Shown here: positions 42,768-53,225 of the stretch, one piece after another
Numbering within the stretch: position 1 is the stretch's first letter
Layout: every line of letters begins with the position of its first letter
Assembly: GCA_009193035.1 (NCBI GenBank)
Contig: SWDT01000163.1
Coordinates: 62,001 to 126,000 of the forward strand
Direction: 5' to 3'
Source: Halicephalobus mephisto
Lineage: Eukaryota; Nematoda; Chromadorea; Rhabditida; Panagrolaimidae
DNA: 64,000 nucleotides
Program-made: the position numbers and the translations under genes
Notes under the pieces: model-generated
The model's database searches: none
What the model was told of the DNA's origin: nothing
Seen by the model: the letters and a program-made list of their open reading frames with translations, nothing else

Positions 42768-45700
42768 CTATGGAACCCAAACGTGACAATGAGTAGCTGG
42801 AGCATAAGTGGAGTTGATTGGACAATTGAAACTAGTTCTAAAAGCAGGGAAGTTTTGAATAGTCCCGAAAACTCGATAGAGACTTGGAGAATGAGGGTCA
42901 GTCAGAATTTGGTGGTAAATAGCATCTGGTGTTGGAGGTAACTGACACCAAATTTGGGCAAAGCTCAAGAAGAACAACTGATCATGAGTGAACTGGCCGA
43001 AGATTCGATTGGGAAGTTGAGGATCAGGACCATTCAAGGCGATCCATTTCCTGTAAGATCTCCACCCACTGTGGATGCCTCCATTATCAGCAATGTTCTC
43101 TCCTTGGGTGTTGACTCCGTTCAAGTGATTGGGATTGTAACTATCGTTGAGAGGTTTGAATTTTGAGTATTCAGTAACGACACACTGGGCCATTTTCAGG
43201 AACGAAGCATAAGAAGTGTTCGACATCCATTGCTGGAGTTGTCCAGATCCTGTCCATTGAACACCCTGAAATCATCAATTACTCAGATTTGCTTTTAAAC
43301 ATTTTGATTTTTACTCAAAAGTTATAAGAACTTGAGTATTTAGGTACTATTCTGTAGAATTTTGTATATAAAAATACTATATTACCTACACTTTAGACTC
43401 AAGTACGGGAATAAATGTGACAAAAGGGAATGAATGATCTGAATCCCCTGATTACAGTGGATGAAGGGTCTTCTAGATATGTTTGCAAAAAATTATTTCA
43501 AAAACAATTCCTATAGTCAATTTTGTTTTTTAATTTAAAAATGAATTTTTTATTTTCAGTCTTTTTTCTTTTTAAGGCTGAAAATAGAGGTTGTTTTCTT
43601 TTTTATTTTTTTCACTCTCTGAGTATTTTGTTTACAGAAAATATTTGATTCGGAACGTGCACAAAGCAAATGTGCATTGGTCTTGTGATCCATAAAACTA
43701 ATTACCTCGTCGTCGAAAGCATGTCCGAGTTCGTGTCCGAGAATAACTCCCAAAGCTCCGAATTTAATAGAAGCTGGCCAGGCAGGATCAAAGTATGGTT
43801 GTTGCAAGATCCCTTCAGGAATCGTGATAGAATTTAGTTCTGGTTGGTACCTGAAACGATTACATAAAATCTTCCATCTTTCTTATCAAACAGGACTAAC
43901 CAAGCATTGACGGTGCCTGGAGGACCGAGGAAGTCATTTCTGTTACGAGTAGCCTGTGTTAAGTTAACGAACATTTGATATCTGTTGAAGACAGTCAATT
44001 TCTTAAGCATCGAAAAGTAATTATCATTTTTATCAAAAGCAAGAGTAGAATAATACTGATCCAAGGCAGTATTATTCAAGATGAAATCAGGATATGCGAT
44101 GTTGATTTGGAGATTTTCGATTTTATTCCGAGCTCCGTCACGAGAACTCGAATCCAGCCAATCCAAGTCATCCAACATACTCTGCATCGCATTTCTGATA
44201 GCGATCATGACTTTGTTCGTCTCACTACAAAGTGTTTATTAAATTTTTAAAAACTTGGGGAAAAATTACCTCCGGATTATAGTTCTAGAATCTGTAGTAG
44301 GGTACAGTAATTCTGTAAATATACGAGCATTGGAGTACTGTAGATAGTTCAGAGTCTGAATCGCGCAGGATCGTTCAACTGCCCCCATGTCGACGGCATG
44401 AGATTCGAAGGGATCAGGCAAAGGCTCTTTACCGATGGTGTATGATAATCCTTCTTCTGGATAAAGTCTGATGAAAGAGGTTTTGGTATTGGTGGATGGG
44501 TCATATATGAAGGATGACTGAGAAGCAAGCAATCTAAAGAACAGATATCTTATGATAATATCTGATCTCGCACTGTTGCTCAAGTAACGCTCGAGTTTAT
44601 TAGTTCTCACTGGTTCCATGATGGAGACACTGTAATTAGCTGTGTTTTCAGGAGCAACAAAATTGACTCCAGAGAGACTGACTAATTCTTTTGTATAACT
44701 AATCCAGTCAATAAAGATAGAAACAGATTGCAAATCTGAAAGTTTAGTTGGGTTCCACAAATTTTTGAAGTTTCTTCTGCTCGCTTCGTCACTAACGTAC
44801 GGATCATTGGCAATAGTGCGTTCAAATTCGAGCATATCATCAATAGTTTTGTTAATTTGAGGATTGATTGTGGCCCCAATGCTTTTACCGTAGTTGGTCA
44901 GGAGTTTGTATGCATTTGCTTTGTAAGTGGGATAAGTAATGTTCCAAGTCCCATTCAGATAATAACTATTAGCATAGAAAAATGTACTCTGATCAAAGTA
45001 CAAGACAAATCCAAAGAAATTCTTATCGTTTACAGGATTGACGTCCACAATCGGAGTGACGAAAGTGTCAATTCCATACTTGACGCTCAAGAATGCTATT
45101 GCCTTTGTGAGAGTTTCATCATTTAATGGTTTATTATTGGACGTGTTGTCGAACCAGTTGAAGTTCAACCCCGTATAAGCAGTGAATTCATCGATTATAC
45201 TTTTCACAACCTTTCCATCTTTAATATAAGTCGTCAGATTAGAAGTAATCATTTTACATGCAGAGTAGAATGTAACCGTTTTATCTATGGCAGTTGATCC
45301 ATTCAAAGTCTATAATCATGATATTATAAAAAGCTGAAGTGGGGTTGTTAGAAAATAATCTCAACAATATTGTCCAGAACTCTTTAGAATCTTTCAAAAT
45401 CCCAATTTCGGATGGTTTTAAAGGCTTCTAAAAACCTTGAAATACTCTTGAAGTCTCTATGAAATCTGTAAACGTTTTAACGGTCTTCAGTGGATTTCAA
45501 AAGATTCTAAAAATTTCCAAAAAGCTCCATTAAGAATTAAAGTAGAATTTGCTCAGAAATTATTTCTGAACTCTGAAAGATTATAGAAGCTTCTGTAAAG
45601 TTGTTGAAACAAAAAGTGGATAATTTAAAATGTGATTACCGTAGTTCCTCCTGAGGTTATAATTTTCTCAAATTCGCTAGCCATAAGATCGTAGTTTTTT

Positions 45701-48700
45701 TTCCTGTACACAGTAAAACTAAGAGGATTCTTGTAATTCCCACAAGCATAGTTGTAGAAATCGTTGCATGGATCCGCTGTAAAGTTGACGGAGTTCATGA
45801 AGAATTGTTGAGCTTCAGTGTACTTGGTGTACTGTGTATCAGTTTGTTTCGGCATGCTGGGAGATGGGATATTCAGATAATTGACGGATCCCGAACCAGA
45901 GTTTGTATTAGCTGAAAGAATTGTGGATTTAAGATCTAGAAAGAAACTTACTGATATTGATGTCGCTGATCCAGACATTACAGTATTTTTCTGGAGCATA
46001 TGTAGCACCTGCTGGACAGTTGAATGCATTTCGGAATCCTGACAAAAGCAATTAAAGATAATTATTAATAATGACAATACCTGGGTAATTTTGAACTGTT
46101 CCAAAGACCCTGTATTGTGCGGGGGAATGTGGGTCGACGAGGAGTTGGTTATAAATCCTCTCAGCCGATGGAGGTAATTGACACCAGACTTGAGCAAAAC
46201 TCAAGAAGAACAATTGATCATGTGTAAGACTGCTGACTAGATCTCCGGGAAGAAGAGGATCAGAGCCGAGGAAATTGATGGAATTACGGTAAGCTCTGTA
46301 GGCAGAGTGGATCCCGCCGTTATCGGCCACATTCTCTCCTTGAGTTTGTTCTCCATTGATGCATCTAGGACTGTAGGACGAGTTCAAAGGACAGAAGTTA
46401 TCGTATTCCTGGATAACACATTCGGCCATCTTGTTAAAGCTCATTTGAGAGGAGTCATCCAGCCATTTAAACAGGACTCCATGTCCATCCCATTGAGTTC
46501 CAGAAGAGTCAAATGAATGAGTTAGTTCGTGACCAGCAATGACCCCCATAGCTCCGTAGTTGATGGAAGCGGGCCATTCTGGATCGAAGAATGGTTGTTG
46601 AAGAATGGCTGCTGGGAATGTGATTGAATTCAATTCAGGCTGATACCAAGCATTGACAGTTCCCGGAGGTCCATTCCAGTCGTCTCTGGCTATTTTCTGT
46701 TTCAATAATTGACCATAAGTGGTTTTAGTGTTGAATTGTTGAATTAACGTCATAATTTGATAGTAATTCTTGTTTGTGAAGTCCTGGAGTCCATTGTAGT
46801 ATTGAGTCAATTGGTCGTTATCTGTAATGAAATCGGGGAAAGCATAATTTCTGATGAGATTTTGGATCTTTTGATAAGCCCCTTGTTTCGAATTCGCAGT
46901 CATCCAATTGAGTTGATCAATCATTGACTGCATTCCAATAAGGATTCCTTCAACGACTTTCCGGACATTTGCACGAATGGCAACTCTGGAGTCATTCGTC
47001 GGGTAGATCTTGTCGATGAATACTCGAGCGTTGGCGTACTGTAGGTAGAAGACAGTATCATCAACACAATCAAGAATAACAGTATCATTATCGGCTTTGT
47101 CGAAATGTCTTGGTTTACGGCTTCGGATGAACTTCGGACGGCCGTGAGTGGGACGGAAGAACTGATATCTGTCAAGGAATGAATTTGGTGCGGGAACGAC
47201 AGGGTAGTAGCCCCCATTAGCAAGTAATAACCGGTAATTCAGATAGTTGTAGAAAGTTCTAGCAGTCACTACACCGTTGAAGGAATTTTTCACAGCATTG
47301 TTAATCTGAGCCAGTCTATCCTTTTCTGCCAAGCTGAATGTGAAGGTTGACATTCCTACAACCGGTGTAACGCTAGGATTGTAGACAGTTAACTCCTTGA
47401 GATAAGTGGTGATGTCGATATTACTATATGCACTGGCAAAGTCCGGTGGTGTAATAAGATTATATGAACGAGCAGTTTGTAAGCGGGCAGAATCTGTGGA
47501 GGAGTAGTTGTTGGCTAGAAGATATTCAAAGTCCAAAATACTTTTGATATCTTGATCAAGAGTAGTGTTATTAAGCGTGATATTGAGAATTTTACTGTAT
47601 CCTTGGAATAAATCTTGAATACGAGTATAAAGACTAGTCTTGGTCATCTCCCACGTTTTCCCGATGTAGTAAGTCCAGGGATAGGAGAGTACACTCTGGT
47701 CGATGTACAGTAAGTAGGGCATTTGTCCACTTGGATTCTTCCAATTCGTGTCTACATAGGCAGAAATCAAGGTTTCAATGCCGGCAGACCCACTGAGATA
47801 CCCAAGAGCTCTTGCTAATCCTGTTGAATCAGGCCAAGCAGCATTTGATCCATCAAACAAAGGAAAACCGAAGTTTGTCTTCGACTTGAAGGCGTCGATT
47901 ACACTTTTAATGATCGATCCGTTCCCAACTAAATTACTCCAGTTCTTTTGATCACTAAGACATTGGGCATACATTGTTTTCACTTGCTTCACAGGATATG
48001 GCTAAAAACATACTATCAGATTTTTTCGTTTTAGGTGTTGATTTGTAGTTTCTACTGGGTTTTAGAAAGTTCAAAAGCTTCCATAATATTCTTAAAAGTA
48101 TCTGAATGTTTTACTAGATTCTAAAAATTTCTATAGAGTCTTGAAATTTTCACAAAGGTCTAGAAAGTTTCAAAAGTTCCTGTAGAATTCTGGAAGATCT
48201 TAGAAGTCGCTATGAAATCCTAGAAAGTTTTGGGATACTTTATTGGATCTTTGAATCTTCTAAATTACTCTGCGAATTTTCACGAAATCCTAAAATTCTA
48301 GAACTCTCCACTGGAATCTGGAAAAGTTAAGAAAATTCTAGATTTCTAGGAAATTCTAAAAGCTTCTATTGGATTCTGTAAATTGGAATAGAATTCTGGA
48401 AACTTTCAGAACTCTCTATAGTTCTGAAAGACTCTAGAACCCTCTATGAAATTAAATTTTGTAACTAAAAAGTATCATAAAGGAAATTATAAAACTAACG
48501 TCATTTGGATCGGGATTGTTGAATCCGTCAGCCATGATGTGGTAATTAGCATCATCGGTGACACTGAAGCTAATGGAGTCCTGGTATTTCCCACATGCAT
48601 ATTGGTAGAAGTCGTCACAAGGATTCACGGAAGTGTCGATGGAATTCAAGAAGTACTTGGCGGCATCTTGGTAAGCCTTTGTGTTAGAAACTGGTCGAGA

Positions 48701-48862
48701 GTAGATATTCAAAGAAGCAGCAGAAGAAGAAGAGTTTATATTCGTTTTGTTGTCATCGAGATTGTAGACCTTGACGAGGGTCACTACAGACACGGCCAAA
48801 ACAGCAACAATTACTACTGCTCCAATAACAGCCCCAGCTATTTTAGGACCGCTGATCTTCAT
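42768..48862 (-). CDS. neprilysin-like M13 metallopeptidase with two complete catalytic units
   Basis: Type II membrane zinc peptidase; M13 enzymes cut signalling peptides outside the cell. Exons: 48500-48862, 46081-48001, 45952-46038, 45640-45911, 44270-45309, 43901-44224, 43706-43850 and 42768-43265. All phases agree: 1549 aa. One signal anchor (about residues 8-30, [19 protein letters not shown]). Unit 1: [17 protein letters not shown] about 611, GENVADNGG about 676, ending [12 protein letters not shown] ... CNVW. A 40 bp intron (45912-45951) then joins unit 2 in frame: [19 protein letters not shown] about 1374, GENIADNGG about 1441, ending CHVW-VP-stop. Unit 2 has no signal or anchor of its own. 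Retaining the 40 bp intron gives an immediate stop after unit 1, so a single-unit form is possible. The alternative is two abutting genes, but no promoter, 5' UTR or N-terminal anchor separates them. Neprilysins are many in nematodes; no nep number assigned. Confidence 0.85.
45335..45612. repeat. head motif plus TTC/GAA repeat in neprilysin intron 4
   Basis: 'gatattataaaaagctgaag', 'ggttgttagaaaataatctc' (head), then 'cagaactctttagaatcttt', 'gattctaaaaatttcc' and 'gattatagaagcttctg'. Confidence 0.6.
48050..48445. repeat. long TTC/GAA (HSE-like) repeat in neprilysin intron 1
   Basis: About ten units, e.g. 'gtagaattctggaagatctt', 'aattctagaactctccactg', 'attctagatttctaggaaat' and 'gaattctggaaactttcaga'. 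It fills nearly all of the ~500 bp intron. Confidence 0.7.
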
Positions 48863-49766
48863 CCTGACTCCAGTATAGAATGAAAGAAGTCCTTGATTTT
48901 CGGTCAACGACTAAGCAGTCAAAGTTATCACTGATAAGCCTTTAAGAGTGCTAATCCGATAGTTTTGGGCAATAATGAAAGTATTATTACTTTCTCTTTT
49001 TTTACATCAAAAGGGTTTGCCTTCCGCCATTATGATTGCTTTGAACAATGCTGAATCCACACATCAAACATTAGGTTTCCTTCGACGTAATCCATAGTGT
49101 TTTCATGACTTTGATTTAAATTTAGGATTTTTCTTTCCTACACTCGTGTTTCAGCCATAACTACACGTTTTTCAGAATATTCTTATCAGTCCTCCTAATT
49201 GGTGTTATCACTTTCAATGCTTCATTGCTAGATTCTTTACTTTTTATGACGTTAAAAAAAGAAAAATAATCCATTGGAAGAATTACTCCAAGAAGCAATT
49301 TTTACAGCTTTCTGGGTAGTTAAATTGTAACGAGAACTTCTAAATTACTGAGAATTATATACAAATTTTTGCAATCCAATATAAACTCTTGAAATTTTCA
49401 AGAACTCCATGGACAATCAGAATCTTCCCGAGTCTGGTGTAAGATTCTTAAGCCTTTAGTGATCTCATAGAAGTTTCTGGAGTCTCCATAATTTTGCAAA
49501 AATTTCTCAAATCAAGAATTCTAAACTTTCTCAAAGATACGTGTCGAGATAACTTCATAGCACTTATTTTCATCTCTACAATGATATAATCAATTGTGTT
49601 TGATTCTCTAAGACTTAATTACCCCGGCCTGGGATAAGGTGATGAACTACTACTACTTTCGTTATCGACTATGATATATTTTGCGAATATCCATTAGTGT
49701 GAATAATAATGATATTTAACAATTATTTAATATATACAATTTACAATAATAGATAAAATAAAGGTT
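48863..49766. other. gap between Wnt 3' end and neprilysin 5' end
   Basis: Non-coding. Contains a TTC/GAA copy in reverse orientation (49.33-49.56 kb), with its head reading 'acgtgtcgagataacttcat' at about 49540. The rest is presumably the Wnt 3' UTR and the neprilysin promoter. Confidence 0.5.
49325..49590 (-). repeat. TTC/GAA repeat with head motif, reverse orientation
   Basis: Units 'aactcttgaaattttcaaga' and 'tagaagtttctggagtctcc' precede the inverted head 'cgtgtcgagataacttcata' followed by 'acaatgatataat', opposite to most other copies. Confidence 0.55.
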
Positions 49767-52172
49767 CTATCTGCAGAAATGTCGGTCGACGGCACGAACA
49801 CAAGTATCGCATTTGACTTCGCAACACCATATGAATTTGCAATTGCATGGCTCTTCTTTGAGTTCCCGATGAGTTTCCCAACCTCGGCCACAACAGAGTT
49901 TTTGACAGTGGTCGGGGTCCTTGCACTCTCGACCTTTGGGTCCGAAGATATCTCTATTGTAGTCAGGTTCGCAGTAATCTGGAGACTCTTCCAAAAAGAC
50001 AAGATCGTTCCTGGCTGCCCTTCGCATGCGGGGCTCAGAGGGTATCTTGTTCTCGAGATATCTTTCCGCTCGGGGACCGGCGACTGTTTCGTACTCGTCC
50101 ACCCGCATCATCAGGTCTGTAGATTTGGGCTTCAACGTCACTTGCTTCGCCCTCTGGTACTTCTTCTTCAATGTTTGGGCGAACGATTCGAAGTTCGGAA
50201 CGGCCTTCCAGCAAGTTTTAGTTACACAAGACCCACTAACACCATGGCACTTGCACTTTTTCTCCATACTTTGGACGAGAAGCTTACGTCCAACACGATT
50301 ATTGTGCAAGTTCATCAACGATCTACAATTGATGAGAATACACCAGAATGATGACAAATCTATACTTACCGTGCATCCAAAACCTGGTTCTGTTTCTCAT
50401 TAGAGTCAATGAATCTTCGACCGAAGGAATTTCCATACTTGACATTATCTGAACACCCAGCCCAGATGAATTCGTTCGGGGTATTATCATAATAAAGTCC
50501 ATTTTGTGGTTCAGATCGAACTGTTCTTTCATATTCCTCCTTAGGCAGGTCTCCACATCCACAATCAGGGACTAATCCCCTGGCACAGGCTTGAGCTAAG
50601 GCATGAGAAACTCCGGCGGCTGAAATATGTAATTGTCAGAAATAAGAATCTACTTTTACGAATTAACTAGAATTATTCAATATATCAAAACTGGAATAAT
50701 ACAACCCATGGGTTGAAATTCATTATTTTATAAAATTCTTCAGTATTAATCTTCAGGAATGAGTAAATTTCCCACAGAACCAAATATTTGCTACTAAATG
50801 TAATTTTAATAATGATGAATAAAAATTGAGATGATTCTAATTTATTTTTGTGCATTTCTTATTCCTGATTTTTCCTAATATCATCAAAATTACATCAGAA
50901 CCTTTCTCAAGGAGTTTTTGAGAGAAATCATCATGATTATAGTTATCTAATCAAAAAATTATTAGATCTTACCAGTAAGAGCATAGACATAAGCGGATTC
51001 CTTGCTGGCAACTGAAACGATAAATGATATTCTGCTATAGAAGGAAATTCCTAACCTTTCAAAGGAGTGCTTCCAAAGCCATTCTCTCCTGTACAATTCC
51101 ATCTTTCATCAGCAAACTGACTTCTACATTCAAAAATCGCATTTCGTAATCCGGTGACTACAGCTTTCATTGCCTCAGGGTTTACCGTACAAATTTCCCT
51201 CTGTTTTCTCGAAAGTCCCGTGAGAAGGTTGCAGTTGAAGCGTTCAGCATCCATATTCGCCGCTGAGAGATGACTTAGAAGCCTGAAACACTTTGAAGAT
51301 CATTCTTCCGTTCTTCAGATTCTATTGTTTTTATCGTCCATGTGGACACCTGGACTTTGCTTATTTCTTGCGCACCGTTGGTTTCCGCTTTTGTTGGCAA
51401 TCTTTACGACACATCGTCCTGCCATCCATTGAGGAACCAAAGCTGTCCGCCACACGCGACTTTACATGAAAAAGTCGTAAACTCGATCCCATTCAACGAT
51501 TTTACGATTTGAGGTAAAGAAGCCGACAAAAAAAGAATGAGAAAATGCAATTAGCCTTGATCTGATCCACTGTAGTTCTCGGGAAAAATAAAAAACAAAA
51601 TTAGATCTTGGGAACTTTTGTTTTTGTGTTCTCGATCCCAGAATCTCCCAGTATCGAAAACAAAAGAGATTACGAGTTTCCCGCGGATGTCTGGTCTGAG
51701 GGAACAACGCAACTGCCTTGGAGGGAAACTGTTCCAAAACATGGGAAAATTTATGAGAACTAATAATTGACACTGGGAAAATATTTAATTTTATAAAAAT
51801 AAATTCCCAAAATTTAAGATTTTCAAGTTTTTAGAATTTTATGGAATCCTTCAATTTTAAAAAATTTCTAGAGTTTTCCAGAATCATATTAAATGTTTTA
51901 AAATCTTCCAAAACCTCACAAACAGCTCTGAATTCCTTAGAAATCCCATCAGAATTCTTGGATTCCCCGAAATCTTTTTAGAAATTTTCATATTCCAGAA
52001 TTTAATAAAAACTTTCGAAGTAAAAATAAAAATTTCGAATTTTGCGAGTTTGAGTCGGGATAATCTTGCAAAACTTATTTCTAATTTTTGTAATATCATA
52101 ATTATGACAAACATACCACCATCCTTGGATTACTGGTAATACCAAAAATATTACAGTAAGGCGAAGTAACAT
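49767..52172 (-). CDS. Wnt ligand
   Basis: Secreted lipid-modified signalling ligand for Frizzled receptors. Exons: 52117-52172, 51056-51282, 50973-51011, 50370-50619 and 49767-50322, total 375 aa. Exon 1 is short and encodes the signal peptide (MLLRLTVIFLVLPVIQGW); its phase fits the next exon exactly. Family features in order: FADERWNCTG, AAGVSHALAQACARG, CGCGDLPKEEY, FIWAGCSDNVKYG, SLMNLHNNRVGRK, CKCHGVSGSC (palmitoleoylated Ser), CWKAVPNF and a Cys-rich end, DHCQKLCCGRGW ... CNCKFIWCCEVKC ... HFCR. The middle part resembles Wnt4-type proteins, but I cannot say which of the five C. elegans Wnts (lin-44, egl-20, mom-2, cwn-1, cwn-2) is the orthologue. Intron 1 (834 bp) holds a TTC/GAA repeat. 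Same strand as the small gene 401 bp upstream. Confidence 0.93.
51785..51995. repeat. TTC/GAA (HSE-like) repeat in Wnt intron 1
   Basis: Units 'ttctagagttttccagaatc', 'ccttagaaatcccatcagaa' and 'catattccagaatttaataa'. Weakly preserved copy of the dispersed family. Confidence 0.5.
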
Positions 52173-52573
52173 GTGAAGGTCCTGAAGCGATTTTTATTAA
52201 ATTTAACAAAAATTCGACAAATAATATTGAACGAAATTGTTTTAAGTAAACAAGTAATATTTCGACATTGACACGGTAATTAGATAGAAGAAAAGCCGAA
52301 ATAGCAACACCGATGGCTGGAATCGACCCTTCTGAGATATGGGGGCGGAGTCGGACATGGGCCTTGAAATGCAATCTGCCAAACCACGGCATTAAGGCCC
52401 CATTGTCGCCAATTGGCAATAGGTGTGACTTTTTGGACATGCAAAGGTTGATATTAAGAACAGAAAAGCGGAGGAAAAACCGAACATGGGTCAAATTTTC
52501 TTAACGGAAGCATTATTCATGGGAAAACCCTTGATGAATTTGTTATTTCAAAAGTTACAATATTTATTAATCA

Positions 52574-53092
52574 TTAACCAATTCTGGGGTGAAGCATAAC
52601 ATTAAAGTAATCATACTGAGGGGTAGTCGTCAAAGGTCCAATAACCGGGTAAACTTTGAAAACGAAGGAATTGAATGTCTCCGTCAACGCTGCTTTGGTA
52701 CTCGCTAATTCGCTCTCTTTGGCCGATTGAGCAACGATTTCCTTCACTATCATTATTTTTTCCAAACTCTGAAAAGTCAGAAATTTCGAAATTAGGAGAA
52801 AAATCCTCACCACTAAATTTCTCAATTGTTCATACGCCGTTTCGAATTCTTTCATTTGAGTTCGAAAAGTATCTCCAAGAACAAGAAGTTCATATTTGTC
52901 ATTCAGATGTTGACTACCGTTCTGTCGTTCCTCTTCTGGAAGCTTGTCGATGTGATGGACATAGTATTTACATTCGTTACAGAATTCAGCGATGACTTTC
53001 GCACTCGTTCTCTTCAGAGATCTAACATGTTGCTGGAAGTGAAGAATTCGGAGAACGATGAGTTCACGTGTCTTCCAAACCATTCCTTCCAT
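52574..53092 (-). CDS. small helical protein of unknown function
   Basis: Two exons, 52811-53092 and 52574-52768, give 158 aa. The 42 bp intron (52769-52810) has good splice signals, but is a multiple of three and has no stop, so the unspliced frame is also open (172 codons). I do not recognise the family. The sequence is charged and helix-prone (RTSAKVIAEFCNECKYYVHHIDKL; RTQMKEFETAYEQLRNL; AQSAKESELASTKAALTETF), with no signal peptide or membrane segment, and ends QYDYFNVMLHPRIG. It may be a coiled-coil adaptor. The start ATG is 133 bp after the stop of the ZP gene. An AATAAA signal (53153-53158) and a CAG acceptor about 32 bp before the ATG sit in the gap, as expected for a downstream gene in a nematode operon. 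Confidence 0.65.
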   Translation of the reverse strand: MEGMVWKTRELIVLRILHFQQHVRSLKRTSAKVIAEFCNECKYYVHHIDKLPEEERQNGSQHLNDKYELLVLGDTFRTQMKEFETAYEQLRNLVVRIFLLISKFLTFQSLEKIMIVKEIVAQSAKESELASTKAALTETFNSFVFKVYPVIGPLTTTPQYDYFNVMLHPRIG

Positions 53093-53152
53093 CGAATCTT
53101 TGCTTTTCCTTTTCCATTGAATTCCTGACGCACACCCCCTAAGATTTTATAT

Positions 53153-53158
53153 TTTATT
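53153..53158 (-). terminator. AATAAA polyadenylation signal of the ZP gene
   Basis: Gene-strand AATAAA about 70 bp after the ZP gene stop, followed within about 30 bp by a TGTGCGTCAG acceptor before the next gene's ATG. Confidence 0.5.
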
Positions 53159-53225
53159 TGTTGAAAAATTCAAATCAAAAACAAACTCGGTATACCCGTT
53201 AAAAAATAAAACTAAAAAACTTTAA

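Noticed and set aside
45625..46197. Reading the second neprilysin unit as a separate gene starting with [12 protein letters not shown]
   Set aside because: That upstream part is an out-of-frame read of unit 1's C-terminal exon plus the 40 bp intron. The spliced junction is in frame and the alternative lacks a signal or anchor.
49779..50403. Long plus-strand ORFs over the Wnt gene
   Set aside because: Antisense shadows. The minus strand has unmistakable Wnt cysteine motifs.
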